NCBI GenBank assembly: GCA_017695025.1
Contig: JADILX010000076.1
Location: forward strand, 1 to 39,264
Length of the DNA stretch: 39,264 nt
Direction: 5' to 3'
DNA from: Candidatus Cryptobacteroides excrementavium
GTDB lineage: Bacteria; Bacteroidota; Bacteroidia; Bacteroidales; UBA932
A program made the position numbers and the translations under genes. Shown here in pieces: positions 8,187 to 16,973 of the stretch (the stretch's first letter is position 1; the number at the start of each line of letters is the position of its first letter). Below the pieces are notes generated by a model. The model was not told the origin of the DNA. It ran no database searches and saw only the letters and a program-made list of their open reading frames with translations.

Positions 8187-8873
8187 TTAAAGGCCGGCAT
8201 TGAGCCTGGAAAGAAGAAGATCCTTGAATTCATGTACACCGGTGAGGCCTTCTGTCATAAGTGCAGCCTCTACAGCCCCGCGGGCAAACCCTTCCCGGGA
8301 GAATGCCTCATGCCTGAGGGTAATCCTGTCTGCCTCCCCTTCAAAACCGACAGTATGGATACCCGGTATCTCCCCGCACCTTACGGCCTCGACATCGGCT
8401 TTTGTGCCCATATTCCTGTCTACAATAGACTGCAGAGTCTTCGCTGTCCCGCTCGGGGCATCGAGTTTGTGGCAATGGTGCATCTCGAGGATATACGGGC
8501 TGTACCCTCCCGCTTTCCCGAGCATGCCCGAGATATAGTCCGTGACGGCAAAGAAAACATTGACCCCTACTGAGAAATTGGATGCATATATCATTGGGGT
8601 GCCGCATTTTTCGAAACAGGATATGACCTCGTCACTGATGTCCGCCCATCCTGTCGTCCCGACAACCACAGCCTTGAAATTCTCGGCAAGGAACCGGTAG
8701 TTGGCCCTGAAAGCCTCTGGAACAGTAAAATCTATACAGACACATTCCTTTGCAAGCGCCCTGTCAAACTCCTGTATGTTCTCGCTCCTGCCTGCGCATT
8801 CAATGCCTCTGCCGGAAAGGATGCTGTCCACCATCCTTCCCATCTTTCCATATCCGCTCAATACTATCTTCAT
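8187..8873 (-). CDS. dapB: 4-hydroxy-tetrahydrodipicolinate reductase
   Basis: A 228-residue NAD(P)H-dependent reductase. The N-terminal Rossmann motif is GYGKMG (residues 7-12), and VGTTGW (71-76) marks the nucleotide-binding loop. The catalytic region is MHHCHKLDAPSGTA, with the proton-donor histidine near 132 and the lysine at 136. It is somewhat shorter than the E. coli enzyme (273), as in other Bacteroidetes. The ATG at 8873 gives MKIVLSGYG, matching the family start. A longer frame from 8942 would overlap lysC and is unlikely. It lies between lysC and dapA. Confidence 0.96.
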   Translation of the reverse strand: MKIVLSGYGKMGRMVDSILSGRGIECAGRSENIQEFDRALAKECVCIDFTVPEAFRANYRFLAENFKAVVVGTTGWADISDEVISCFEKCGTPMIYASNFSVGVNVFFAVTDYISGMLGKAGGYSPYILEMHHCHKLDAPSGTAKTLQSIVDRNMGTKADVEAVRCGEIPGIHTVGFEGEADRITLRHEAFSREGFARGAVEAALMTEGLTGVHEFKDLLLSRLNAGL

Positions 8874-8901
8874 GTCCTTTTCCTGATTTTCGTGCCACTT
8901 G

Positions 8902-10257
8902 CTACATGCAGAACAGATATTTGTGTATCTGCCGCACCACATCGTCCAGGACAGCCCTGTCTACAACAAAACTGATGTTGACATAGGAAGCCCCCTGTGA
9001 AATCATATATATCTTGCATTCCCGGAGAGGGGCGAATGTCTGTTCGAGCAGGCCTTTCAGGCTGACGATATTTTTCCCGATGACAGACACCTGCGACTTG
9101 TCCGTGTCCACATAGACATCCGCAAACTCAGACAAAGCCGAAACCACATCATCAATCTTCTGGGATGAGTCCACGGTGACGGAAATGTTCGCCTCCGATG
9201 TACTGATAAGGTCAACGGAGACCTTGTGCTCGCTGAATATCTCGAATACTTTCTTCAGGAACCCTGATGTATTTATCATCTTGGTGGAAAATATGTTGAT
9301 GACATAGATATTTTCCTTGCAGGAAACAGACTTGACACCGTCCTCGATAAACTGGCTCTGCAGGATGGCTGTCCCCTCTCCTGACGGGTTCATGGAGTTG
9401 AGCACATATATCGGGATGTTCTTCCGGATGGCAGGCTCTATCGTAAGCGGATGGAGCACCTTGGCCCCGAAATGGGCCATCTCTGCCGCCTCTTCGAAAG
9501 AAATCCTGTCAAGGCATCTCGTATCCGGGACACGTCTCGGGTCTGCTGTCCGCACCCCGTCCACATCTGTCCATATCTCTATCCTTGATGCGTCAATGGC
9601 CATGCCTATCAGAGAGGCGGAATAGTCGGAACCGCCCCGCCCGAGGACCGTAGGCTCACCGGAACCGGTGGCTGAGACAAAGCCCTGTGTGATGACTGCA
9701 TCGGCATCCTGATAGGCCTGAAGCACTATCTCCGGAGTATTTGCGGCGATAGCCTTCATGTCAGGCTCGCCCTTCAGATAGTCATCATCTGTGATAATCA
9801 TGCTGCGGGCATCCATATAATGCGTACGTATCCCGGCGGCGTTCATCGCACAGCATATTATATTGGATGAGAGGTATTCTCCGTTGGAGATGATTATAGC
9901 CTTGCTTCTCGGGGAAAGTTCACCGACTGCGCATACGGCAGACACGAACGAACACAAGGCGTCGCAGATGGAGTTGACTTTCGCACAGGCCTCTTCATAC
10001 AGCTTACCGCCGGTGCCGAGAAGTTCTCCTGCGAGGGTCAGATGCCTTTCCCTCAACTGGGCAAGAAGGGCATCCGCCTCTTCCCTGTCTCTGGCTGCAG
10101 CCCTGTCCGAAATCCTGTAGAGCATGTCCGTAACCTTGGACAAAGCCGAAACCACTACCACCGGCCTTTCCTCAAGTTTGCCGCGTACGATGGAAATCAT
10201 ACGGGTGATGGCCTCATAATTGGCGACCGAAGTGCCGCCGAACTTCATTACTATCAT
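8902..10257 (-). CDS. lysC: Aspartate kinase (monofunctional)
   Basis: A 451-residue enzyme that phosphorylates aspartate, the first step to lysine, threonine and methionine. The kinase part (about 1-285) opens with MKFGGTSVA and contains GFVSATGSGEPTVLGRGGSDYSA split over the active site (residues about 190-215) and the WTDVDGVRTADPR nucleotide-site motif. Two ACT domains follow (about 300-451), as in lysine-regulated LysC. There is no homoserine dehydrogenase fusion. The start at 10257 overlaps the preceding dapE stop (ATGA), so the two are translationally coupled. Feedback inhibition by lysine is likely given the operon, but the sequence does not prove it. Confidence 0.95.
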   Translation of the reverse strand: MIVMKFGGTSVANYEAITRMISIVRGKLEERPVVVVSALSKVTDMLYRISDRAAARDREEADALLAQLRERHLTLAGELLGTGGKLYEEACAKVNSICDALCSFVSAVCAVGELSPRSKAIIISNGEYLSSNIICCAMNAAGIRTHYMDARSMIITDDDYLKGEPDMKAIAANTPEIVLQAYQDADAVITQGFVSATGSGEPTVLGRGGSDYSASLIGMAIDASRIEIWTDVDGVRTADPRRVPDTRCLDRISFEEAAEMAHFGAKVLHPLTIEPAIRKNIPIYVLNSMNPSGEGTAILQSQFIEDGVKSVSCKENIYVINIFSTKMINTSGFLKKVFEIFSEHKVSVDLISTSEANISVTVDSSQKIDDVVSALSEFADVYVDTDKSQVSVIGKNIVSLKGLLEQTFAPLRECKIYMISQGASYVNISFVVDRAVLDDVVRQIHKYLFCM

Positions 10258-11279
10258 GATCTTTTCCCTGTTTTCAAAATCCTGAACATTTTCACATAAT
10301 TGTCCGTGGCCTTTTCTATGTCCTCCATGAGTACATACTCGGAAAGGGTATGTGCTGCAAGTATCGAGCCCGGACCGCATAAAATCCTGTTCTCAAAGTT
10401 TGTCAACTGCGGGGCATCGCTTCCGAATGCCACTGTCTTCGTGTCAAAGCCGTCCAGAGTCACATATCTCGAAGGGGTATCCCCGCCAAACGGCTCTATC
10501 TCGATATAGCTGTTGTCCCCGAGCCTTTCCATAAGGGACTGCACCACCCCGTCAGAAGCGAATGTTGTCCGGAAATACAGCCGGAATGAAAGGGACTCGC
10601 TCAGGACATTCTGGGGATTGGCACTTTCCAGCATGCCGATGTTGTATGTAGTCTTTCCGAGTTCCGGGTCTGAAGGCAGGTCCGCAAGGCGGAGACGGTT
10701 GACAAAGTCCACGAAAAGTTCCACTGCACTCAATCCGTATTCAGGATAGCCTGAATGCGAACTTTTCCCCTTGATGGTGACACGGTATGATTTTGTCCCC
10801 TTGCTTGCAGAGACCATGCAATTGTCCGTAGGCTCCCCTACTATGACATATTTCCCTCCAGGATGGACGGTCCGGAAATTCTTTGCCCCGAAAGACCCGG
10901 TCTCCTCTCCGGCAAGCAGCAGAAGTGCAAAGCCTTCCTGCCCCTCGTCCGCAAGGGCAAGACATGCATTGTACATGGAGAATATCTGCCCTTTTGCATC
11001 GCAGGCACCGCGGCCTCTCATCACTCCCCCGGAATGTACGGGAGGGAAATAGGGCGGGACTGTGTCAAGATGCGTACAAAAGAAGATTTCGGGCTTTCCC
11101 CATGAAAACAGCAGGTTTTCCGTCCCGTCCCCAACTTCGAACGACTCCACGGTACATCTGCCGTCAGGGAGCCTCTTCTTCAGGAACTCTGAGAAACCGC
11201 GTTCACGGGATGAAGTTGAATCAGTCTTCAGCATCTCCATGAACAAGTCCATATTATTCACCATATCAAATACGTGCAT
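10254..11279 (-). CDS. dapE: M20 metallopeptidase, probable succinyl-diaminopimelate desuccinylase
   Basis: A 341-residue zinc hydrolase of the M20 family. Zinc and catalytic residues are in place: His70 and Asp72 in FCTHLDTVP, Asp94 in GRGACDAKG, Glu125-Glu126 in AGEETGS, Glu149 in GEPTD, and a late His in AAHTLSEYV (about 309). A dimerisation or lid domain lies between (about 160-270, starting SHSGYPEYG). M20 members include ArgE, DapE and CPG2, which cannot be told apart by motif alone. First position in an operon with lysC, dapB, dapA, dapD and dapF argues for DapE. ATG codons at 11264 and 11252 are alternative starts. Its promoter is 31 bases upstream. Confidence 0.87.
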   Translation of the reverse strand: MHVFDMVNNMDLFMEMLKTDSTSSRERGFSEFLKKRLPDGRCTVESFEVGDGTENLLFSWGKPEIFFCTHLDTVPPYFPPVHSGGVMRGRGACDAKGQIFSMYNACLALADEGQEGFALLLLAGEETGSFGAKNFRTVHPGGKYVIVGEPTDNCMVSASKGTKSYRVTIKGKSSHSGYPEYGLSAVELFVDFVNRLRLADLPSDPELGKTTYNIGMLESANPQNVLSESLSFRLYFRTTFASDGVVQSLMERLGDNSYIEIEPFGGDTPSRYVTLDGFDTKTVAFGSDAPQLTNFENRILCGPGSILAAHTLSEYVLMEDIEKATDNYVKMFRILKTGKRS

Positions 11280-11309
11280 GTGTTTTCGTCATCTGTCACA
11301 CAGAACCTG

Positions 11310-11340
11310 CAAAAATACGTATAATTATTAAACGTGCAAA
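11310..11340 (-). promoter_or_regulatory. Promoter of the lysine operon
   Basis: TTTG (11340-11337), exactly 19 bases, TATTTTTG (11317-11310) on the minus strand: a perfect Bacteroidetes promoter. It leaves a leader of only about 20-25 bases, too short for a lysine riboswitch or attenuator, so transcript-level feedback by such a device is not expected. Confidence 0.75.
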
Positions 11341-11364
11341 CAGCAGAACATAAAGTATTATTGT

Positions 11365-11372
11365 TAAATTTG
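11365..11372 (+). promoter_or_regulatory. -7 box of the alpha-2-macroglobulin gene
   Basis: TAAATTTG is an exact -7 box 28 bases before the ATG at 11400. No good TTTG is found at the usual distance, so the promoter may be weak or activator-dependent. Confidence 0.4.
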
Positions 11373-11399
11373 AAGATTCAACACTCAGACTACTCGACA

Positions 11400-14300
11400 A
11401 TGAAGACAGTCTTCAGATTTTTCGGGCTTGCCGCCATAATAACAGCCGCAGCCCTCTGTGTTTCCTGCGCCAGACATGCAGTCAGGCCATCAGCGGAATA
11501 TTCAGCCTGGATAAAGGCCTATACCGGAAACATAATCAGCCGGAACTCCACTGTAAAGATAGTTCTCGCCGCACCTGTCGACAACAGCGTCTTTCCGTCC
11601 GGTGACCAGACACGGCTCGACAGGCTGTTCTCCTTTTCACCCGACATGAAAGGGACAGTACGCATGACATCCCCTGACGTGGTTGAATTTATCCCTGACG
11701 ACGGACAGATGAAGCCGGGGACACTGTACAAGGCATCATTCAGGCTCGGAGATGTGACAGGGATACAGCAGAAAGACCTGGAGACATTCAGGTTTTCATT
11801 CATGACAGAAGTCAGGAAAGCCGAGATGACAACGGAAGGTATCGTCATCAGGGAGGACAGCCCGGAGAAGGCAGAAGTACATGGAAGGCTCGTCTTCAGC
11901 GAACCTGTAGACAAGGCCACGGCGGAAGCCATGCTTTCATGCCGCATGCACGGGCAAAGCCCTGTCATACGCATGGCAGACGGAGGGCCGGGGATGTCCC
12001 GTGACTTCACGGTGGAAGGCATCAGGGCCGGAGAGAAGACGGGGACTCTGAAACTGGTCCTTGACGGCTCCTCCTCAGGCTTTTCTTCAAGGCAGGAAAC
12101 CGAAGTGGATATCCCGGCCGCCGGAGAATTCAAGGTTATCAGCACCAGCATTTCTTCCGGGGAATCCCCGCATGTGGACATCTTCTTCTCGAGTCCTCTT
12201 GACAGCGATATGGATCCTGACGGACTGTTCGTGCTGAAAAACGCAGGACGGACATTCATCCGCATAAAAGACAATTATGCATCGGTATTCTATGAATCCG
12301 CCGGAGAAGACATGTCGCTGGAAATATCCCCTGCCGTCAGAAGCGCCGGCGGGAAGAGGCTCGGGAATACTTTTGCCAGGACATTCCGGGACAATGAGAT
12401 CAAACCGGCCGTGGAACTTCTGCTCAAAGGCAATATCCTGCCGGATGCAGACAGCCTCATCCTTCCGTTCAGGGCGGTAAGCCTGTATGCGGTGGACATC
12501 TCCGTGATAAAGATATTTGAAGACAATATACTCGCCTTCCTCCAGGACAACGGGCTGGACGGGGACAGCGGACTGAGACGTTCGGGCAGACTTGTAGCAA
12601 AAAAGACTGTCCGGCTCGACTCGACTCCGGGGAAAGACCTCCGGCAATGGCAGGACTTTGCAGTCGACATCTCCGGACTGTTCAGACAGGAAGCCGGAGC
12701 CTTGTACAGGATAAGGCTGTCTTTCCGCCAGGAGTATTCTCTCTATGGCAAATCCTCTGTCTCAGGGGCAGGAGGAGGCAGCGAAGGACTTGTAGTCCTC
12801 GGCCGCGACGGAGTGACAGACGAAGACATGGCAGTATGGGACACACCGTCTCCTTATTACTATGAAAGTTTCTATGACTGGGACAAATATGACTGGAAAG
12901 AAAGGGACAATCCTCTCGACCCGACATACTACATGATGAGCGACCGGTTCCCCGCCTGCAATCTTATGGCTTCGGATGTAGGGATAATAGTAAAGTCTGC
13001 CGGAGGCAGCAGGCTTTGGGTCACGGTCAATGACATCATGACTGCAATGCCTGTCAAGAATGCCGCAGTCACCGTCTACAACTACCAGTTGCAGACCATA
13101 GGAAAGGCCGTGACAGACAATGACGGCTTCGCTGAAATCGCCGCGGAAGGGAAGGCATTTGCCGTGACGGCAAGCCATGACGGCTCGACGAGTTACATGA
13201 AAGTCACGGACGGGACAGAAAAGCCGGTAAGCAGATTTGACACGGGAGGAGTCAAGACCGGGAACGGGCTGAAGGCATTCATCTATGGTGAGCGCGGCGT
13301 ATGGAGACCGGGAGATACACTCCATGTGGCAATGATAATTGAAGACCGGGAGAACACGCTGCCCGACACGCATCCAGTCACCATGGAACTGTATACCCCG
13401 CAAGGACAGTTCCATTCCAGACTGACAGACACCAGGGGGATGGAAGGCTTCCATGTCTTCCACATCCCGACGGCAGCAGAAGATCCTACAGGGACATGGA
13501 ATGCATACTTCAAGGTGGGAGGCAGCACTTTCCACAAGGCATTGATGATAGAGAGCATCAAGCCAAACAGGCTCAAAATCAATGTCAGGACCTCAGACGG
13601 GATACTTCAGAGCGGGAAAGGCACATGGTTTACGATGTCGTCATCATGGCTGACAGGGCCGGCCGCAGCAGGACTCGAAGGCAGGATCGAGATGTCCCTG
13701 ACTCCTGCGGGAAAGACATTCGACGGGTATGACGGGTATACATTCTCTGATCCTGCATCATCGTTTGCCGGGGTGGAGACACTGATTTTCGACAAGGTTC
13801 TCGGGAACAACGGGAAGGCTGCACAGAAAATAGTCATGCCGTCTCTGGACGGTGCCCCTGGGATGATGCAGGCAAGACTCACATCAAGAGTGGCTGAAGC
13901 GGGCGGAGATGAAAGCATCACTTCCACCACGATGCTTTTCTCTCCTTACGATGCATATGCGGGGATAAAACTGCCTGACAAGGACAGCTATATCGAGACC
14001 GACACGGAGCACCGCTTCCCTGTCGCCGTTGTGGACAAGGATGGCAAGCCTGTAGCCGGGCACAGGATAGAATACCGCATCTACAGACTGGACTGGTCAT
14101 GGTGGTGGGAAAGCCGCGCAGAAGAACTCGACTCATATGTCAACGGCACTGCAGCCAAGCCATACAGCAAGGGCAGTTTCATTTCAGGCTCTTCCCCGTC
14201 GGAAATACCTTTCAGACTCGACTACCCTGACTGGGGACGTTTCTTCGTATATGTAAAGGATGTCACAGGCGGACATGCAACAGGCGGAGTCATCATGGTT

Positions 14301-16946
14301 GACTGGCCGGCCTACAGGGGACGGTCCGACAAGAAAGACCCGGACGCACTCACAATGCTGACATTCTCTACTGACAAGAAAGAATACAAATGCGGAGAGA
14401 CCGCTACCGTCTTCATCCCGGCCGCTGACGGAGGGATGGCCCTTGTGTCACTGGAAAACGGCAGCCGCGTAATATCAAGGCACTGGGTCAAGACTTCCGC
14501 AAAAGGAGATACCCCGTTCAGATTTGCCGTGACGGAGGATATGGCACCGAATTTCTATATCCACATATCCCTCCTCCAGAGACACAGCAATACTGCCAAC
14601 GACATGCCTGTAAGGATGTACGGTGTACAGCCGGTCTATGTAAACGACGAAAGTTCAAGGCTCCATCCTGTTATCTCCATGCCGGAGACTGTCCGGCCGC
14701 AGGAGGAATTTGAAATCAGGGTCAGTGAAAGCAACGGCCGGAAGATGACATACACCATAGCCATAGTAGATGAAGGTCTCCTGGATCTTACGGCATTCAA
14801 GACCCCCGACCCGTGGACATCGATGTATGCCAAAGAAGCCCTCGGGGTCAGGACATGGGACCTGTACGATGACGTAGTGGGAGCGTTCGGAGGCAGATTG
14901 TCGCCTTTAACTGCCATCGGAGGAGACCAGACCATCAACAGGGAGGCCCGTCAGGACAACAGGTTCAATGCCGTGGTAAAATATCTCGGGCCATTCTCTC
15001 TCGACAAAAAGGAGAACGTGCACAAGGTGACACTTCCTATGTATGTCGGCTCGGTAAGGGTGATGCTTGTTGCAGGACATGACGGGGCCTTCGGCAATGC
15101 AGAAAAGACTGTGCCGGTAAAGACTCCTCTGATGGTACTTTCCTCCCTCCCGAGAGTTCTCGGACAGGGAGAGGAAATCGTATTGCCTGTCAATGTATTT
15201 GCAATGGAAGACGGCATCGGGGACATCTCAGTGCAGGCAGTGGCTGACGGCCCTGCCGCCATAGAGGGCAATGGCACCGCATCCATCCGGATGACAGAGT
15301 CCGGCGATACCCTTGTGCGGTTCCGCCTTGCAGCAACATCAGGCACAGGCCCGGCAAGAATCACTGTAAGTGCGGCAGGAGGCGGATACACGGCATCTGA
15401 AACCGTTTCCGTACCTGTACGTAATCCGTCACCATACATCACCACGCTCAGCCGGGCGACCATTAACCCCGGGGAATCACATCTGTTTGAATGGGAGCCA
15501 TTCATGTCAGGAGAGGAAGAAGGCAGCGCGGTCATAGAGATGGCAGGATTCCCGTCCATCGACTTCAACAGTTGCATGGACTTCTTCTCGGACTACAGGC
15601 ACTCCTGCTCCGAACAGATATCGGCCAAAGGGATGGCCCTTCTTTCAATCAAAAGCCTTCTGGCCCCTGCGAATGCCGCCGAAGCCGGAACGGAAATCCC
15701 GGGCCTTCTCGAAGAACTTTACTCAAGGCAGTTGTCTGACGGAGGATTTGCCTACTGGCCAGGGCAGGCGGCTGCGGACGAATGGGCCACATCTATGGCA
15801 GGACATTTCATGTCCCTTGCCTCGGACATGGGCTATGAAGTGAACAGCGGCGTGTTCTCGGCATGGAAAAACTTCCAGCGGCGGTGCGCCCGCAACTGGA
15901 GACATTCCGGAATAAATGATTTCCATGATCTTGTGCAGGCCTACAGGCTCTATACGCTTGCACTTGCATCCTCTCCGCTGTCGGGTGTCATGAACAGCAT
16001 GAAGGAAACTGGAGGGCTGTCCGTCCAGGCACAATGGAGACTTGCTGCAGCCTATGCATTGACAGGTAAAAAGGACATCGCCCGGAGCATGATACAGACA
16101 CTCAGGACGGATGTAAAAGACTATCCTGTGTCAAACGTCACCTACGGCTCGCCTCTGAGAGACAAGGCTATGATGCTGGAGACTCTGGTACTTGCTGGCG
16201 ACATGGATGGAGCCGTCCGGCTTGCCGGAGATGTCGCGGAACAATTTTCCGCAAGACTGTACACCACACAGGTCACGGCATTCACTGCGGTTGCGATGGG
16301 ACGGCTGGCAGACCGGCTGAACACAGGTGCTGTCAAAGCCGTCATCATCAGTGGAGGGAAAGAACGGACGGTGGAAAAGGCTGCGGCCATAGCCACTGAA
16401 GAACTTGCCTCCGGGGACGGCTCAGCCGCAATCCGGAATCTCTCGAAAGGTCCCCTCCACGTCACATTGGCCACAAGGACAAGGCCTGACTTCTCCACAC
16501 CTACAGCCGCTTCGCAGTCAGGTATCGCTCTCGCCGTATCATGGACAGACCTCAACGGCAACCCCGTGTCACCGGACAGGCTCAGACAGGGGACTGATTT
16601 CATGGCCGCCATCACCGTATCCGATATTTCCGGTACAGAAGACCATACAGGACTCGCTCTTACCTTCCCTGTCCCATCAGGGTGGGAAATCTTCAACCGG
16701 AGAATGTTCTCGGGAGAAGACATGGCATCCGGACAGGAATCAGCCTCATATTCATATGCCGACATCCGTGATGACAGGGCTGTCATCTATCTTGACCTTG
16801 CCAAAGGGACAAGGAAGACGTTCAGCATACGTCTGAGGGCCGCATACGAAGGCAGATTCATCCTGCCTGCCACAACTTGCGAGATGATGTATGACCCGTC
16901 GGTAAATGCCCGTACCGCATCCGGAACCGTAGAGGTCACAAGATAG
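11400..16946 (+). CDS. Alpha-2-macroglobulin family lipoprotein with thioester
   Basis: A 1848-residue exported protein. MKTVFRFFGL and a hydrophobic stretch end in VSC, a lipobox-like site, so it is probably membrane-anchored in the periplasm. Sequence features follow bacterial alpha-2-macroglobulins: N-terminal MG domains; a MG2-type GERGVWRPGDTLHVAM block (around residue 630); the TYTIAIVDEGLLDLTAFKTPDPW segment (about 1115-1140); then the thioester motif CSEQ (Cys at 1403) in an alpha-helical TED region with QLSDGGFAYWPGQ; and a C-terminal beta domain. The CxEQ cysteine can form a covalent trap for attacking proteases. The gene is 27 bases before PBP1C, as in the yfhM-pbpC pair of E. coli. 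I chose the ATG at 11400, which gives a signal peptide; an upstream GTG does not. Confidence 0.93.
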   Translation: MKTVFRFFGLAAIITAAALCVSCARHAVRPSAEYSAWIKAYTGNIISRNSTVKIVLAAPVDNSVFPSGDQTRLDRLFSFSPDMKGTVRMTSPDVVEFIPDDGQMKPGTLYKASFRLGDVTGIQQKDLETFRFSFMTEVRKAEMTTEGIVIREDSPEKAEVHGRLVFSEPVDKATAEAMLSCRMHGQSPVIRMADGGPGMSRDFTVEGIRAGEKTGTLKLVLDGSSSGFSSRQETEVDIPAAGEFKVISTSISSGESPHVDIFFSSPLDSDMDPDGLFVLKNAGRTFIRIKDNYASVFYESAGEDMSLEISPAVRSAGGKRLGNTFARTFRDNEIKPAVELLLKGNILPDADSLILPFRAVSLYAVDISVIKIFEDNILAFLQDNGLDGDSGLRRSGRLVAKKTVRLDSTPGKDLRQWQDFAVDISGLFRQEAGALYRIRLSFRQEYSLYGKSSVSGAGGGSEGLVVLGRDGVTDEDMAVWDTPSPYYYESFYDWDKYDWKERDNPLDPTYYMMSDRFPACNLMASDVGIIVKSAGGSRLWVTVNDIMTAMPVKNAAVTVYNYQLQTIGKAVTDNDGFAEIAAEGKAFAVTASHDGSTSYMKVTDGTEKPVSRFDTGGVKTGNGLKAFIYGERGVWRPGDTLHVAMIIEDRENTLPDTHPVTMELYTPQGQFHSRLTDTRGMEGFHVFHIPTAAEDPTGTWNAYFKVGGSTFHKALMIESIKPNRLKINVRTSDGILQSGKGTWFTMSSSWLTGPAAAGLEGRIEMSLTPAGKTFDGYDGYTFSDPASSFAGVETLIFDKVLGNNGKAAQKIVMPSLDGAPGMMQARLTSRVAEAGGDESITSTTMLFSPYDAYAGIKLPDKDSYIETDTEHRFPVAVVDKDGKPVAGHRIEYRIYRLDWSWWWESRAEELDSYVNGTAAKPYSKGSFISGSSPSEIPFRLDYPDWGRFFVYVKDVTGGHATGGVIMVDWPAYRGRSDKKDPDALTMLTFSTDKKEYKCGETATVFIPAADGGMALVSLENGSRVISRHWVKTSAKGDTPFRFAVTEDMAPNFYIHISLLQRHSNTANDMPVRMYGVQPVYVNDESSRLHPVISMPETVRPQEEFEIRVSESNGRKMTYTIAIVDEGLLDLTAFKTPDPWTSMYAKEALGVRTWDLYDDVVGAFGGRLSPLTAIGGDQTINREARQDNRFNAVVKYLGPFSLDKKENVHKVTLPMYVGSVRVMLVAGHDGAFGNAEKTVPVKTPLMVLSSLPRVLGQGEEIVLPVNVFAMEDGIGDISVQAVADGPAAIEGNGTASIRMTESGDTLVRFRLAATSGTGPARITVSAAGGGYTASETVSVPVRNPSPYITTLSRATINPGESHLFEWEPFMSGEEEGSAVIEMAGFPSIDFNSCMDFFSDYRHSCSEQISAKGMALLSIKSLLAPANAAEAGTEIPGLLEELYSRQLSDGGFAYWPGQAAADEWATSMAGHFMSLASDMGYEVNSGVFSAWKNFQRRCARNWRHSGINDFHDLVQAYRLYTLALASSPLSGVMNSMKETGGLSVQAQWRLAAAYALTGKKDIARSMIQTLRTDVKDYPVSNVTYGSPLRDKAMMLETLVLAGDMDGAVRLAGDVAEQFSARLYTTQVTAFTAVAMGRLADRLNTGAVKAVIISGGKERTVEKAAAIATEELASGDGSAAIRNLSKGPLHVTLATRTRPDFSTPTAASQSGIALAVSWTDLNGNPVSPDRLRQGTDFMAAITVSDISGTEDHTGLALTFPVPSGWEIFNRRMFSGEDMASGQESASYSYADIRDDRAVIYLDLAKGTRKTFSIRLRAAYEGRFILPATTCEMMYDPSVNARTASGTVEVTR

Positions 16947-16973
16947 GCAGGAGCCGCGACATTTCACGACGGG

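Noticed and set aside
11280..11333. Lysine riboswitch upstream of the lysine operon
   Set aside because: The leader predicted from the consensus promoter is only about 20-25 bases, far too short.
11519..12274. Antisense frames over the alpha-2-macroglobulin gene (also 12762-13535, 14951-15577, 16142-16786)
   Set aside because: They mirror a strong coding gene, have serine/proline-rich shadow-type composition, and show no promoters or recognisable domains.
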